Positions 1-12,280 of a stretch of 64,000 bases of DNA are shown here, in pieces. Origin of the DNA: Colletotrichum lupini (lineage: Eukaryota; Ascomycota; Sordariomycetes; Glomerellales; Glomerellaceae); assembly GCF_023278565.1 (NCBI RefSeq), contig NC_064677.1:5270001-5334000 (forward strand), read 5' to 3'. A program made the translations under genes and the position numbers. Every line of letters begins with the position of its first letter. Position 1 is the stretch's first letter. The notes beneath the pieces were generated by a model. It was given only the letters and a program-made list of their open reading frames with translations, searched no databases and was not told where the DNA came from.

Positions 1-2446
1 CCCCTCGTCTTGATTGATGAGGGTTGTACACCTGCTTGTGGAACATCAAGTCGGTCCCAAAATGGTTCGATTGGCCAGACTGGGCAAAATGGTCTCGTTG
101 TGTCAATTTCACCGTCAACTCAGCTCCATTTTGAACTGTCGTACAGGCTTTGAGTGTTTCGTCAATCGAGATGGTGCGGCCTCTCAATGGACATTCCGCC
201 ACATGAGATCACATGAGATCCTATGAGATGGTTGGATGTGTGTAGGCATGATCAACTTCAAAAGGAAATGAAAGTAACAATGAGCAGCATGAATGGAGGC
301 GCTCGAGCCATGAAACATCCCTGACTTCGTGTGTGAAGTCGGAGCGGAAAATATGTTCGGTCCGAGATGCCCTTGGCTGAGCCTCTGAGGTGTGGTATGA
401 ATGGGACTGAACTGGACTTCATCCGTGCCTATAGTGGAAACTTGGCAAGCCCATGATACGATAACTGTACCCGGTTAACATTCTTTTCATTAGGCATAAT
501 CTAATACTTGATGTTCCATTTACAAGTCTTCTCAGGCCAATTCCCAGGAGGCGATGTTTTTCTATATTTCCCTGTCCTCGTGAACGATGTTTGTGGTCTC
601 ATTCTCTGCTTTGCTCGATGTTCCCCATTCAACGACGGTGGAAGCCTGGAGCCAACATATCTCAAATGGGTTCCTGCATATGAAAACACGCTACACTTAC
701 GGCAATGTCGGTCTGACACATTGTAAATATCATCGCCCAGAGATCTGATTTCAACTTCTTCGAGAGGCCGATGAGAGGCCAGTCCGCTCGAGAGACTCTT
801 GGAACGGAGAGCAACACGAGACTAACATCAAGTTGGCGCCAAGTCTCCGGAACATCGGACCTTCATATGTACGGCCGCGTCGGTGAGTACTGCACAATGT
901 CCTTGGGCGAGCTACACTCCTGTCAATGCCACCAACCTTGTTCGACACGTCAACGTCCCCGCCCAACGAAATGATCAGAAATAACCGGTTAGCTGCTCCA
1001 TCGTGGTTTGTCAAAGCTCCCCGGTCTTCTCATCGTCGGAAATCAGATCGCTCGGCCTCTTCTATCCAGTCTCATCCGCTTCTCTTTTTTGTACTCGCAC
1101 CGAGACCGCGCGGCTGGCGATCCAGGCCCTCCTGAGGATTGGGCACCACCACGAGGAAACGGGTCAAATTGACTGTGTTATGCATTCTCTCTGCCCGGGT
1201 CATACCGTCAACCCTCCGTACAGCCCCTCAGAGCAGAGCACCATTGGCAATCAGTAGCCGTGGCAAAACGAGCACGAACATCGTGACAGGTTGGCACTGA
1301 CTCGGGATCTATCTTCTAGCCAAATCTCTTCCACCGGCTGTCCTACAACCATTAACAACCACTGGAGCACACGCCAGCCTGGTACTTTATCGATCCAGGG
1401 AAGGAATATGTGCTACTCCCGTCATCCCCCCTGCAATGGAGTCGGAGCATCGGTGCTCCTCAAAAGTTCTGTTTGCAACATGCGGTAAAGAGTTGGCCCA
1501 TGAGGGCCATACCAGAGTCCAGCGGAAGGATTCCAGGATCGGTGGTTGTTGTTCTCCTACGTACATAACTTTATGCCATGTTGGAGATGTTCTTGCGGTC
1601 CCCTAGGGCTGATTGCATGCCAAAGTGGGCTGCGCCCCATCCCTGTTCTATTTCAAGCAACTAGCTCTATCCTCTTCCCGTCTTCATAGCTTCTCTTGAT
1701 TTGGCCGTCGGTCTAATTGCAAGAAGCCGTTGATATCCGTGGGCTATGCTTCTGAAGAACCACAATCCAAAGAGGGCCGCATGAGGAGGAGCTGTACCGA
1801 ATGAAGTTGCCCTTATGATTTTGATACGAAGAGCCAATATCTTCTATGTTAGACGGTATTATGGCTACATTCAAAGGGATGGTCGAAGATTCCCTAAGAA
1901 ACAAAGACCGTTGATCACAGCGAGTGACGTTCATGCAATTACGTTGGAAGTCATATCATACAAAGAGCCATTCCTGCACCAAAGGATTGATGCTGACCGC
2001 CAGGTGAAGTTCTAAGCTTCATGCCGTATGCTCCCGCCCCCGCATATGAGTGGAATAAGTGGATGGACTTGGCAGTGCCTCTGGCACCAAAGGCAGCACG
2101 ATTTCACCTTCAACTCATATTCACATTTGAATATCAAGGCCGGGACCCCCTTGGTCACCCGCCGTCAGCTGTCCGGTGGCAGAAAAGATTTTCAACTACC
2201 CAACTTCACCTTCATTCTTCAGAGATTTCTTTCCTTCCCTTTCCATCCTGTTTTCCAGCCGATTGATACCCTTTCCTTCTTCTGTACTCATCGACCCGGT
2301 CACAAAGGAGACAGGATCTTGTTGTCTGAGCTGCCCTCGTACAGTCAGATTCTTTTCGCCTTGCGTCTCCCCTCTTACCACCTCGTCTGTCGATACTTCC
2401 CATTGAAGACAACACCTTGGTTGCGAAATCCGTTGAGGCGGGCAAG
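1..2446. other. intergenic region upstream of the PKS
   Basis: I see no gene here. All open frames are short (under 170 codons), overlap one another on both strands and resemble no family I recognise. Bases 201-230 hold a small tandem 10-bp repeat. From about 2180 to 2430 the + strand becomes rich in C and T, which fits the promoter and 5' leader of the polyketide synthase that starts at 2447. Confidence 0.6.
201..230. repeat. short tandem repeat, 10-bp unit x3
   Basis: Two identical copies of acatgagatc (201-220) are followed by a third, imperfect copy (221-230). It lies in non-coding sequence. No function is implied. Confidence 0.7.
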
Positions 2447-5400
2447 ATGGAAGACATTGCCATCGTCGGCATGGCATGCCGCTTCCCAGGCAATGCGACA
2501 TCTCCGGAGAAGCTTTGGGAGATGTTGATTGCGAAGGAGTCGGCCTGGTCAGAATTCCCCAAGGATCGTCTCAACATCGATGGCTACTATCATCCAAGTG
2601 GCGATCGTCAGGGCAGCGTGGGTTTCCATCTCACCTCGTCCAAATTATTTTGTCATATCTTCAGACTGACCTGATTCACCTAGATTTCGTTCCGAGGAGC
2701 GCATTTCATCAAGGATGATGTCGCAGCGTTTGATGCGTCGGTGAGTCCCCATCAGAGACCTCCGGATGTGGAATGCCACTTTTTCTGACACTCTATAGTT
2801 TTTCTCCATCATGGCAGACGACGCCAAGGCCATTGATCCTCAACAGCGATTCCTACTAGAGGTTTCCTACGAAGCGCTTGAAAACGGTGCGTTGGTCCCT
2901 AATCTTTCGAATAATTCCGTGCTAACCTGATATAGCTGGTCTTCGCATGGAAGACCTGAAAGGCAGTCCGACTGCTGTCTACGTGGGCTCGTTTGTAAAA
3001 GGTTCGTTATTATCTCGCTTCTCTCTCACCTTGCCTTACTGATTGGTCCTAGATTATGAACAAATCTGCCTCAGAGATATGGACTGGCAGCCCCAGTATG
3101 CCGCCACGGGCACTGGAAATGCCATCATGTCAAACCGCGTGTCCTACACGTACGACTTCAAGGGGCCTAGTATGACGATCGATACTGGCTGTAGTGGAAG
3201 TCTTGTTGCAGTTCACCTCGCCGCCCAAGCTCTCCGAGCTGGCGACTGTTCAATGGTACGAATCCTCCATTACCGTCATCTTGGAATTCGCAGGCTAACT
3301 TCTCAAGGCCCTCGCTGCCGGTGCTGGTCTTATCTTCACACCCAACACAATGATGCCCATGACTGCACTCAACTTTCTCAGCCCAGATGGAAAATGTTTC
3401 GCCTTCGACTCTCGTGCCAATGGTTACGGTCGCGGGGAAGGTATTGGATTCGTTGTCTTGAAGAAGCTCTCGGATGCTGTCCGAGACAATGATACCATTC
3501 GAGCTGTCATCCGTGGCACTCACGTAAACCAAGACGGCCTGACCACAGGTGAGTATTCCACGTTGCGAGGAGACTGGGGGACAAAATTCTGACGGTTTTA
3601 CAAGGCATCACTCTTCCGAGCAAGGAGGCCCAGGTGGCCAACATCCGATCCCTCTACTCCAAGCACGACCTGGACATGAACCAGACGGCTTTTGTCGAGT
3701 GTCACGGGACTGGAACCCAGGCTGGCGACTTTCGGGAGCTTAAGGCCATCTCTGAGACTCTGAGTGACGGAAGGTCGATCGAGAATCCAGTGTTTGTAGG
3801 CTCTGTGAAGACAAACATTGGTCATCTGGAGGGAGCCGCCGGGGTTGCTGGCCTGATTAAAGGCGTTCTCACTGCCGAAAAAGGCCAGATACCCCCAAAC
3901 ATCAACTTCGAGCAAGGGAACCCCAACATCGATTTTGAGAACTGGAAAGTGAAGGTAAGACTTATCCACTCGTACATTGTGCTTCTAATGTATGCTAATG
4001 ATTATTGCAGGTTCCCACGGATCTGGTCAAGTGGCCTATTCAAGGTGGTCGAAGAATCAGCGTCAATTGCTTTGGCTTTGGTGGAACCAACGCCCATGCC
4101 GTCCTCGATGAGCCAGCCGCGTATTTTGCCTCGCGCGGCATCTCCGCCAACCACAATTCTGTGGTCGACGACAGCCAGTCAAACGAAGATAACGGAAACA
4201 ATGCGAACCAGGGAGTCTTCTCAACTTCTCAGCTCTTTGTCTTCTCTTCGAACGAGCGTAAGGGCGTATCTCGCTTAATAGACACGCACCTTGACCACAT
4301 TGAGAAGCTCGCAAATGCTAATCAAAGAGACGCCGATAACTATGCATACACCCTGGCATGTCGCCGCTCGGTGATGGAGTGGAAAGGGTTTGCTGTGGCC
4401 AGTTCTTTCGCTAATCTCATCGCGAAGTTGATGGTCAGAGACGAGTGCAGCTTTCTTCGATCTAGCCGTGATTCCAAGCTCAAGATCGGCTTCGTCTTCT
4501 GTGGCCAGGGTTCGCAATGGGCTCAGATGGGACGCGAGCTCATGTGCTTTGAAGTTTTCCTACGAAGTCTTGACGCGGCGACCCAGTACCTCAAGACGAT
4601 AGATAACGACTTCGACCTCACGGAAGAGATCATGCGACCCAAGCCGGAGTCGCGCATTCAAGAGCCTCAGATTTCGCAGCCGGCAACAACAGCAATTCAG
4701 GTGGCACTGGTAGACCTGCTGCGGTCGTGCAATATCACTCCCAGTAGCGTCGTTGGCCACTCATCAGGAGAAATCGCAGCTGCGTACGCGTGCAATGCCA
4801 TGACCTGCGAAGCGGCTTGGGCATTGGCATACCATCGTGGCCAGAGCGCTGCACTTCTCAAGACTTATGCACCGTTTCTTCAGGGCGCCATGTGTGCCGT
4901 CAAGATGACTTGCTATGAAGCCCAAGCTTACCTCCGGAGTCGGCAGAACCCTGGCGATTTGGAGATTGCTTGTATCAACAGTCCAAACTCGATCACAATC
5001 TCTGGCGAGCTGGAGGATATTCTACACATGCGAGATGAACTCAAGTCGCGCCGGGTTATTTGCAAGGTGCTCGACGTGGACATCGCCTACCACTCGAGGC
5101 AGATGAACATGGTTCAAGAGGACTATCTGGAGCGCATCAAGTCTATCCGACCCAAAGACACCACTAGCAACATCCCTTTCTTTTCTTCCGTACGAGGTAT
5201 GACGTATCCGCATGCTCTTCTCGGGAAACTCTATTGGGCCGAGAACCTGGTTAAGCCGGTGCAATTCGTTTCCGCGGTCAAGACTATGATGGACTCTCAG
5301 AACAGACCGGATCTCTTGATCGAGCTGAGTCCCCACACGACGCTGGCATCGGCACTCTCCAAGATCATGGCCGAGCTCAGCCCTAGCAGCCAGCTGACGT

Positions 5401-8400
5401 ATTTGTCGCTCATGCAGCGCGAGAAGGATTCCGCAACCACAATGCTCCAGGCGATTGGAGAGCTTTGGGCTCGCGGATACCCCGTTGACATGCTTCAGGT
5501 CATCTCTAAGTAAGCAACTTTCTTCTTTGTACTTTGTCTACCTTACTCACGATTGCTTACCAGGTGCTCTGGTAATCCTACGTTCAAGACGCTTGTCGAT
5601 CTACCATCCTATCCCTGGAACCATTCCAAGACCTTCTGGCACGAGTCACACACTTGTACCGAGCATCGCTTCCGGAACTTTGGCCGCCAAGATCTCATCG
5701 GATCTCCTTCTCCAGATGCCACCACCTTCGAGCCGCGCTGGAGAGGTTTCTTCCGCATCTCTGAGAACCCTTGGATCCAGGATCATCGAGTCCAGAAGAC
5801 GATCGTGTACCCGGCGGCAGGCATGGTCACCATGGCTCTCGAAGCCGCAAGCCAGCTTTCTCATAGCATGACGGATGTTTTGGGATTTCACTTGACTGGT
5901 CTGACTATCGAGAGAGCTATGATCATCCCTTCTACAGCTTACGGTCTCGAGTACTCGCTCAATCTGAAGCAGTGCTCTGCCAACCTTGAGTCTGAACCGG
6001 TGTGGGAGTTTTCCATCTACTCAAAGCAAGAAAATGGCCCATGGATTCGACATGCGGACGGATGCATCAAGATTCGACAAAAGGCCGGGGGTATTCCGTC
6101 ATCCACTACCGGGAACGAGGCCATATTCAAGAAGATCCAAGGTCAATGCACCATAACCATGCCTCCGCGACAGCTATACGAGATCCTGGATATCGTCGGT
6201 CTCAACTACGGGCCTTGTTTCCAAAACGTGACGTCCATATCAACTCATCAGAACTCATGTATCAGCAAAATTCGCATTCCCGATACGAAGTCAAAGATGC
6301 CGGCAAACTTTGAGTATTCTCACATTATTCATCCCGCCACGTTGGATGCTATGTTCCAGACTCTCTTCGCCATCGATAGCAAGCCGATGGTTCCTTCGTC
6401 TGTTGAAAGCATCTTCGTCTCTGCAAACACGCCTCATGGCACCGGCTTCGAGTTCACCGGTTTTGCTACGGCCGAGAGACACGGTCTCCGCGACGCCACT
6501 GGCTCAATTGTGATGGTGGCTGATGTCAGTGACTGGGAGACACCGTCTATCATTGTTGACGGCTTGCACTTCACTGCCTTGTCGGCACCTTCAATCGAAG
6601 ATGGTGGCTTCATTCCTAATCATCGCAACCTCTGTTCTAGTATCGTATGGAAAGAGGACTACACCACGACGATGTACGCAGACTTCACCCACATGCTAGA
6701 GCTGATGGCGCACAAGTACCCATCTCTGTCTGTTCTTCATTGTGGTGGAGATGAGCAGATGGCTAGACATGTTCTGGAGACGCTCTTGGAAGGCGACAGG
6801 CTTCTTTTGTCCCGCCTCACCATCACCGATGCCGCTACGCTGTCTACTACACAGAAGATCTTTGAAGGATCACCGGCTGTCAAAGTCTTGGAGCACCGCG
6901 GTTGGGAAGCTGTCAAGAGACATTCTGCTCGCTATAACCTTATTATCGCAGCCAGGAACTCAAGCATCGATATGATCGAAGCAAGTCAGCTCCTGCTCCA
7001 CGATGGACTTCTGCTCAATGAGATCTCGCCTCCAATGACCCCGACCACCACCGACTCCATGTCCGGATTCCAGCAGCTTTCAGATGAGCTTGCCTCGCTC
7101 CAGGTCTCTTTCGAGCCCGATTCGGACGATGTCATTCGCTGCGACATGCTAGACCAGCATTTCGAGGTTCATCTCTTTGCCGACGCGTTGGACCCCGTTT
7201 CATCGCCCGAAGTCGTCCTTGTCTTGCCCGACACAGCCGACGCGGCTCTCAATGGCTTTGTCTTGTCTTTCAATAACCTATTGTGCGACAAAGGGTTCAA
7301 AGTGAGCGCTGGCCCCTTACATGAAGTCGACTCAGCTGGCAAGATCTGCATCGCGCTTCTCGAAGTGTGCGAGTCTTTTGTATATAACTGGACGACCGAG
7401 CAGTTCAGTGACTTCCGCAATATTCAAAACACAGCCAAGAGCCTCCTGTGGATCACCCGTGGCGCCAACAGATGTTCTACCATTCCCCAGAACGCTCCTG
7501 TCATTGCGCTTGCACGCACGATCTTGTCCGAGGATCCGCAAAAGACGGTTGTCACTCTCGACTTGGCCGAGGCTACTCAGCTTACTTCGTCTACCCTCCC
7601 AAAGACTGTGTGGTCTGTCCTTGCTTCAATGTTGGCCGGATCAGCGGAGGCTGAGTTCGCGGAAGAAGGAGGCGATCTGTACATCCCCAGATTGATGCCC
7701 CAGGAAGAGCTCAACAGAATGATCGAAAACGACTCTCATATCGAGGTTGTCCAGAAGCCCATCTTTGACCATTCAACAATCAGGGAGAGTTACAATATGA
7801 CATTTTCTGAGCCAGCAATTTCGAATGATAACTTCCACTTCGTCAAGACCTCGTATCCTACAAAGCTCGACCCTCAGGAAGTCGAAATCCAGACCCTCAG
7901 CGCGGCCTTGCATCTCTCTGATCTCCACACCGCCATGGGCCGGACTGATGATAACATCCTGGGCATCGATATTTTGGGAATCGTCAGCAAAGTCGGTCGC
8001 GATGTGAGGGACATTTGCTGCGGAGAACAGGTCGTAGCACTTGTTCCCGGCGCTTTCAAGACGGTTCACCGAGTCCACCAGGGCTTCGTCAAGCCCGCGC
8101 CGCCACCGTTCGAATGTTGCCAGTACACTCCAAGTACTCTCATCGCTGCGTTTTATGCAATTTTAGGCGTCGGTAAACTTTCAAAGAAGAAGACGTTGCT
8201 GGTCCACGCTGCGGCAAGTTCTTACGGTCAAGCTGCAATTCGCATTGCCACCCTGATCGGTGCCGAGGTTTTTGCGACGGTCCTGGGAAGCGACTCTGAT
8301 GCCCAGCGTGAAACTCTCATCAAAGCTCACTCCATTCCAGATGACCACATTTTCGACGCTAATGGAGAGTCTTTCGTTGCCGATGTTCTCCGATTCGGAA

Positions 8401-9949
8401 AGGTTAACATTGTCTACAACCCCACCCAAGAGCACACTGCCATCAATTTCAAATGTGTCAAGTCATGTAAGTCTTCAAGTATTCTTACCTGGTGCGAAGC
8501 TAACATTACATAGCCGGCTGCATTTTCCAGCTCTCCGACAAAACGGGCAAGGCTGTCAGAGGTCCTGTTGCTACTTCCACGATGTTCATGCGTTTCGACG
8601 TTGCCACCATGATGAAGGATGACCCTGACCTCATCAAGGAGTTCTTCACCATGGTAGATCGCTTTGCATTTGACTACTTGCGCAAGAGCTCGAGCCTCCA
8701 GTGCCAGCCGGTCCACCGATTCCCCATGTCCAACCTTGAAGGAGCTTTCAAGCAGATTGACAAAGGACCTTACCACGGTCTTGTCACCATGACGGCCGAC
8801 CGCGATACCCTCGTCCCTGTGGCCACAGAGACGCAAATCAAGCCGCTTGACGATGTCATCGACCCGAAAGGCACATATGTTCTCGCTGGTGGTCTGGGAG
8901 GCTTAGGAAGGAGCATAGCGAAGCTGCTTGCCGACAAAGGTGCGAAGAAGCTGGTGTTCTTGTCAAGATCTGGCGGCAATCAGGATGCCCAGGATTTCCT
9001 TCATCATCTCAGCAAGTCAGGCGTCCAAGCAACAGCAATTGCGGTAGACATCACAAATCTCCAGGCACTCAAGGCACTCGCCCCGACTCTTGGCAAGATC
9101 TCTGGCGTTGTTCAGTGCGCTGCGGTCATTCAGGTTAGGATCCTCACCCCTTTGGCTTGTATTTTACCATAGACTAACAGACAGCAGGATGCTCTATTCG
9201 AGAAGATGAGCTTTGAAGACTGGCACACCGCCTTCGCTCCCAAGGCAATCGGTGCCATCAACCTTGCAGACGTCTTCGGCCGAAACCCTCAGCCCAGCCC
9301 CTCGACCCCGGCTGCCGCCCCTTGGTTCCTCTTCCTCTCGAGTGCCTCGGGAGTAATCGGCAACCGGGGCCAAGCAAACTACGCGGCGGCCAACGCCGTT
9401 CAAGACGCCCTCGCTCAGGCTCTCCCTCGCGCAGTCTCCCTGGCCCTCGGTCCGGTCCTCCAGGCCGGGATGCTGGTGGAGGACGAGGAGACCCTGGGGA
9501 AGCTCCGCGGTGCTGGGTTCTATGGAATCCGGCACCAAGACTTCCTGACGATGGTGGAACGGGCCATCACGGGGGAGGTCACCCCCGGCGTCCAGACGAG
9601 GCCGCAAATCGTCTCGGGCGTCGGCACCGGTGGCCTCATTCGCCAGAACGACCCCGGCGACCCCTTTTGGTCGCGCACGGCGCTCTATTCGTATTTGAAT
9701 ATGGTCGACGTGCCGATCTACTCTCCGGAGGGGGATCGTGATGATGGCGGCGTCTCCAGCGGCGAAGCTGACGTCAAGAAGATGCTCGCCGTCTGCTCCG
9801 GGGCGGAGGAGGCTGCGGTCATCATCTGCACCGGCCTGGTGCAGCTGATGGCCAAGGCCATGTCCCTTCTCCCGGAGGAGATTGATCCGGAGCGGGCGCC
9901 CAGCGCGTACGGCGTCGACTCCCTTGTTGCTGTAGGCGTGCGGAACTAG
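2447..9949 (+). CDS. highly reducing type I polyketide synthase, C-terminally truncated
   Basis: Iterative synthase that would build a reduced polyketide chain. Exons: 2447-2617, 2684-2740, 2799-2886, 2936-3001, 3053-3255, 3308-3548, 3605-3954, 4011-5509, 5564-8466, 8514-9133, 9188-9949 (2,319 codons plus stop). Domain order as seen: KS (about 1-420; [23 protein letters not shown]), AT (about 545-860; GHSSGE), DH (about 930-1220; His966, Asp1153), a vestigial methyltransferase region without the GxGxG SAM motif, ER (about 1620-1860), KR (GGLGGLGRS at 1985-1993, Tyr2131 in NYAAAN) and ACP (GVDSL, Ser2311). The start is the first ATG in frame, directly before the KS motif [12 protein letters not shown]. 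Oddities: TAG replaces the usual Trp after LRN-like VGVRN, the DH motif HxxxGxxxxP has Lys at the Gly, and the ER nucleotide loop reads AAASSYGQ. No tailoring genes are adjacent. Family assignment is certain; the product is unknown and the enzyme may be inactive. Confidence 0.93.
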
Positions 9950-10054
9950 ATTTTCCGCAACGCCGGGGGAGTCGATGTCTCCGTTTTCGAGATCCTCGGG
10001 GAGACGTCCGTTCGGGGCCTAGCTGGTGTCGTTGCCAGCAAGGGCAAGTGGTGA
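9947..10054 (+). pseudogene. lost C-terminus of the PKS acyl carrier domain beyond an in-frame TAG
   Basis: After the TAG at 9947-9949 the same frame stays open for 34 codons and ends at a TGA (10052-10054). The downstream translation begins IFRNAGGVDVSVFEIL and looks like the second half of a carrier domain. In related synthases a Trp follows the Arg-Asn, so TGG to TAG is the simplest change. The substitution is G to A in a TpG context, the type RIP makes, although neighbouring PKS sequence is not visibly RIPed. A sequencing error cannot be excluded. Confidence 0.75.
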
Positions 10055-12280
10055 AGGGGAAGGAGGGGGCCAAGTTCCCTAAGAAGACTGGGGTGTTTGT
10101 GTGTGTGTGGCTGTCCGTACGAGACAAAAAGGAGCAGAGTGAGGTGGTCCAATCCAGTCGTACAATGGGGGCGTGGTTGTCCGTGAGTGAATGAGAGGAT
10201 ACAAATGGGCGGGATGGTGTGGTTTGTAGGAGAGTCCAGATAGACCAACGCTTTAGAGGTTTCTGGGGCGGCTTCTCGTTTCTAATCAACAATTGACTGT
10301 TCTGTAATTATGCAAATGATCAGGCGGAAAGTAACCGTGTCCCCAGTTTTCAAAGGTATCACAGTAAGAGGAAACTCCCAAGTGCTTGTAGTAAAGAGTA
10401 GTCCTATCCCAGCTGCTGAAAATGAGCCAAACGTACCCTGGTTTCGATGAGCGAGCGAGACACGAGACGCCGATGAGTGAGTATCTCGAGTAAATTTCTT
10501 CTCCTATCTTCATTGAGTTTGAAAATCAAGTTGTGAGGTGTAGGCAGTAAGATAGCTATGGTATGTCTTGTAAGGTGGCAAGAACAATCTAAGCCACAGC
10601 TTTATGGCAATACTCAGCACACGGGCGGCAGTTTACATTCAACATTATGACCGCCTGATTGAGGAGAGGCGGTAAAGAGTCCTTTCATGAAAGCAAATGA
10701 ATTCTTGCTGCGTCTTTCGAAACGTAGTCATATATCCAATGGTAAATTTAAGGCTTGCTTACTTAGTGCGCATGCCGAAAGCCTGGCTGGGCAAAGTTGC
10801 AAGGCAGGATTTGGGCCAGACATATGCCCTGGCCTCTAGACTGACTATAAGGCATCTTGAGTAGGCATGCAGGCCAATAGCACGAGAGTCGTGAAGCAAA
10901 TTACACGATGAAAGATTCGATGAATACAATGCGACGGTGTGGTAAAACAGCGGGGAGCAAACCAAAGGCCTGTGCCTTATGCGAGCCTAATGAGTCAACA
11001 AATAAGTGCAATGAGCAGATGAGAGGCGGTTGCAGCCTGGGGCTGACTGCAGGTATCCGTGTCACCGAGACATGTTTGAGTGAGGTCAAGAGTCGAAGAG
11101 CTTGAGTAGTGGCATTGGCTATAATTCAGGAGCCTCAGTGACTACTTGGACCACGTGTAAAGTTATCTTAATGGGAAGGGGAACATTCCTCAAAGAAGGC
11201 TACCGTACCTAGTCCTCGAGTGTTAGCCTAAAGAGCCTCAACGTCAGGTCTCATCTTTTGTGAAGTACCCCAGACACATGTGGTCAACTGGTGGGCACAC
11301 TGATAAGCTGCCTTGTTTAGACCGGTGAATCCAGACATTGTACTTAGACCAATACACCAGAGGGCGATGCAATAGGTAAACACACACCGAAATACTGGAA
11401 TGGGGCTCTCGAGGCAGTCATGGTAGGATTGGTGGAAGGGAAAAGTGCAATAATTGCATACCTGAGTATGCATGCGTGGGCCAGAAATTTGGACCCTTGA
11501 AAACACTTTGGCATCGTACTTTCCCCAAGAGGCAAACGCATCCATTTATTGGGGGGGAGTCGGTCGCACACTCGGTACGTACCTGCCCTGTTGGTTCCTC
11601 AAAGTACACTGTTAATTCAGTCAACAACTGCCACAGTGCCTCGATGTCCATTCCGCGCTCCAATTAACGCGTCGCGCTATTCCAAGTGACGGACATGACA
11701 TCAAATACTTTGGAGGAAGCTGCGATAAGATAAGGAAATCACCACTGCAAGCAGGACCGAGAGTCTACCTTGCCTCTGCCTAAAGGTACCATCTCGTTGC
11801 GCCTGGATGATAAATATTGCCGACCTCATGCTTGACCTTCATCGCTCGCAGATCAACCAGTGATCAATAAGTGGCCAAACAAAGACTGAGAAGGCAGCGA
11901 CGCCTTTAGTCCTTGCTCACAGTCCTTGGAGCCGAATTAATTGTCGCTCTTTCAGTCTCTGTGGCAACGATCTTTCCATTTCCATTTCCATCACAACTCA
12001 CTTCACTCTGCCGACAGAGACCGATTTCTTCTAGACGACAGCACACGGTACTTCTACCACTTCGGCTCCCGACCCATCTCCGACAGCCTGCTGCAGCACA
12101 ACATAAATCTCTCCAGTGCCCAGCAGATGTTGCAGCACCGCGCCACACACCTTTTGACCTCGTCGCCTGCAGCTCGCCTCATTTGAGCGAGGAAAGGGAA
12201 ACTTCGCCCCGCCACCGCCGTCTTGCCCAGCATCCCACCGACCGACCGACACTCACACTGCGTTTGCGTAGCCAACAAAT
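10055..12280. other. intergenic region between PKS and SNF2 ATPase
   Basis: I recognise no gene. The open frames are short and mutually overlapping. From about 11900 to 12280 the sequence is C-rich with few purine runs and probably holds the promoter and 5' leader of the SNF2/RING gene. Confidence 0.55.
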
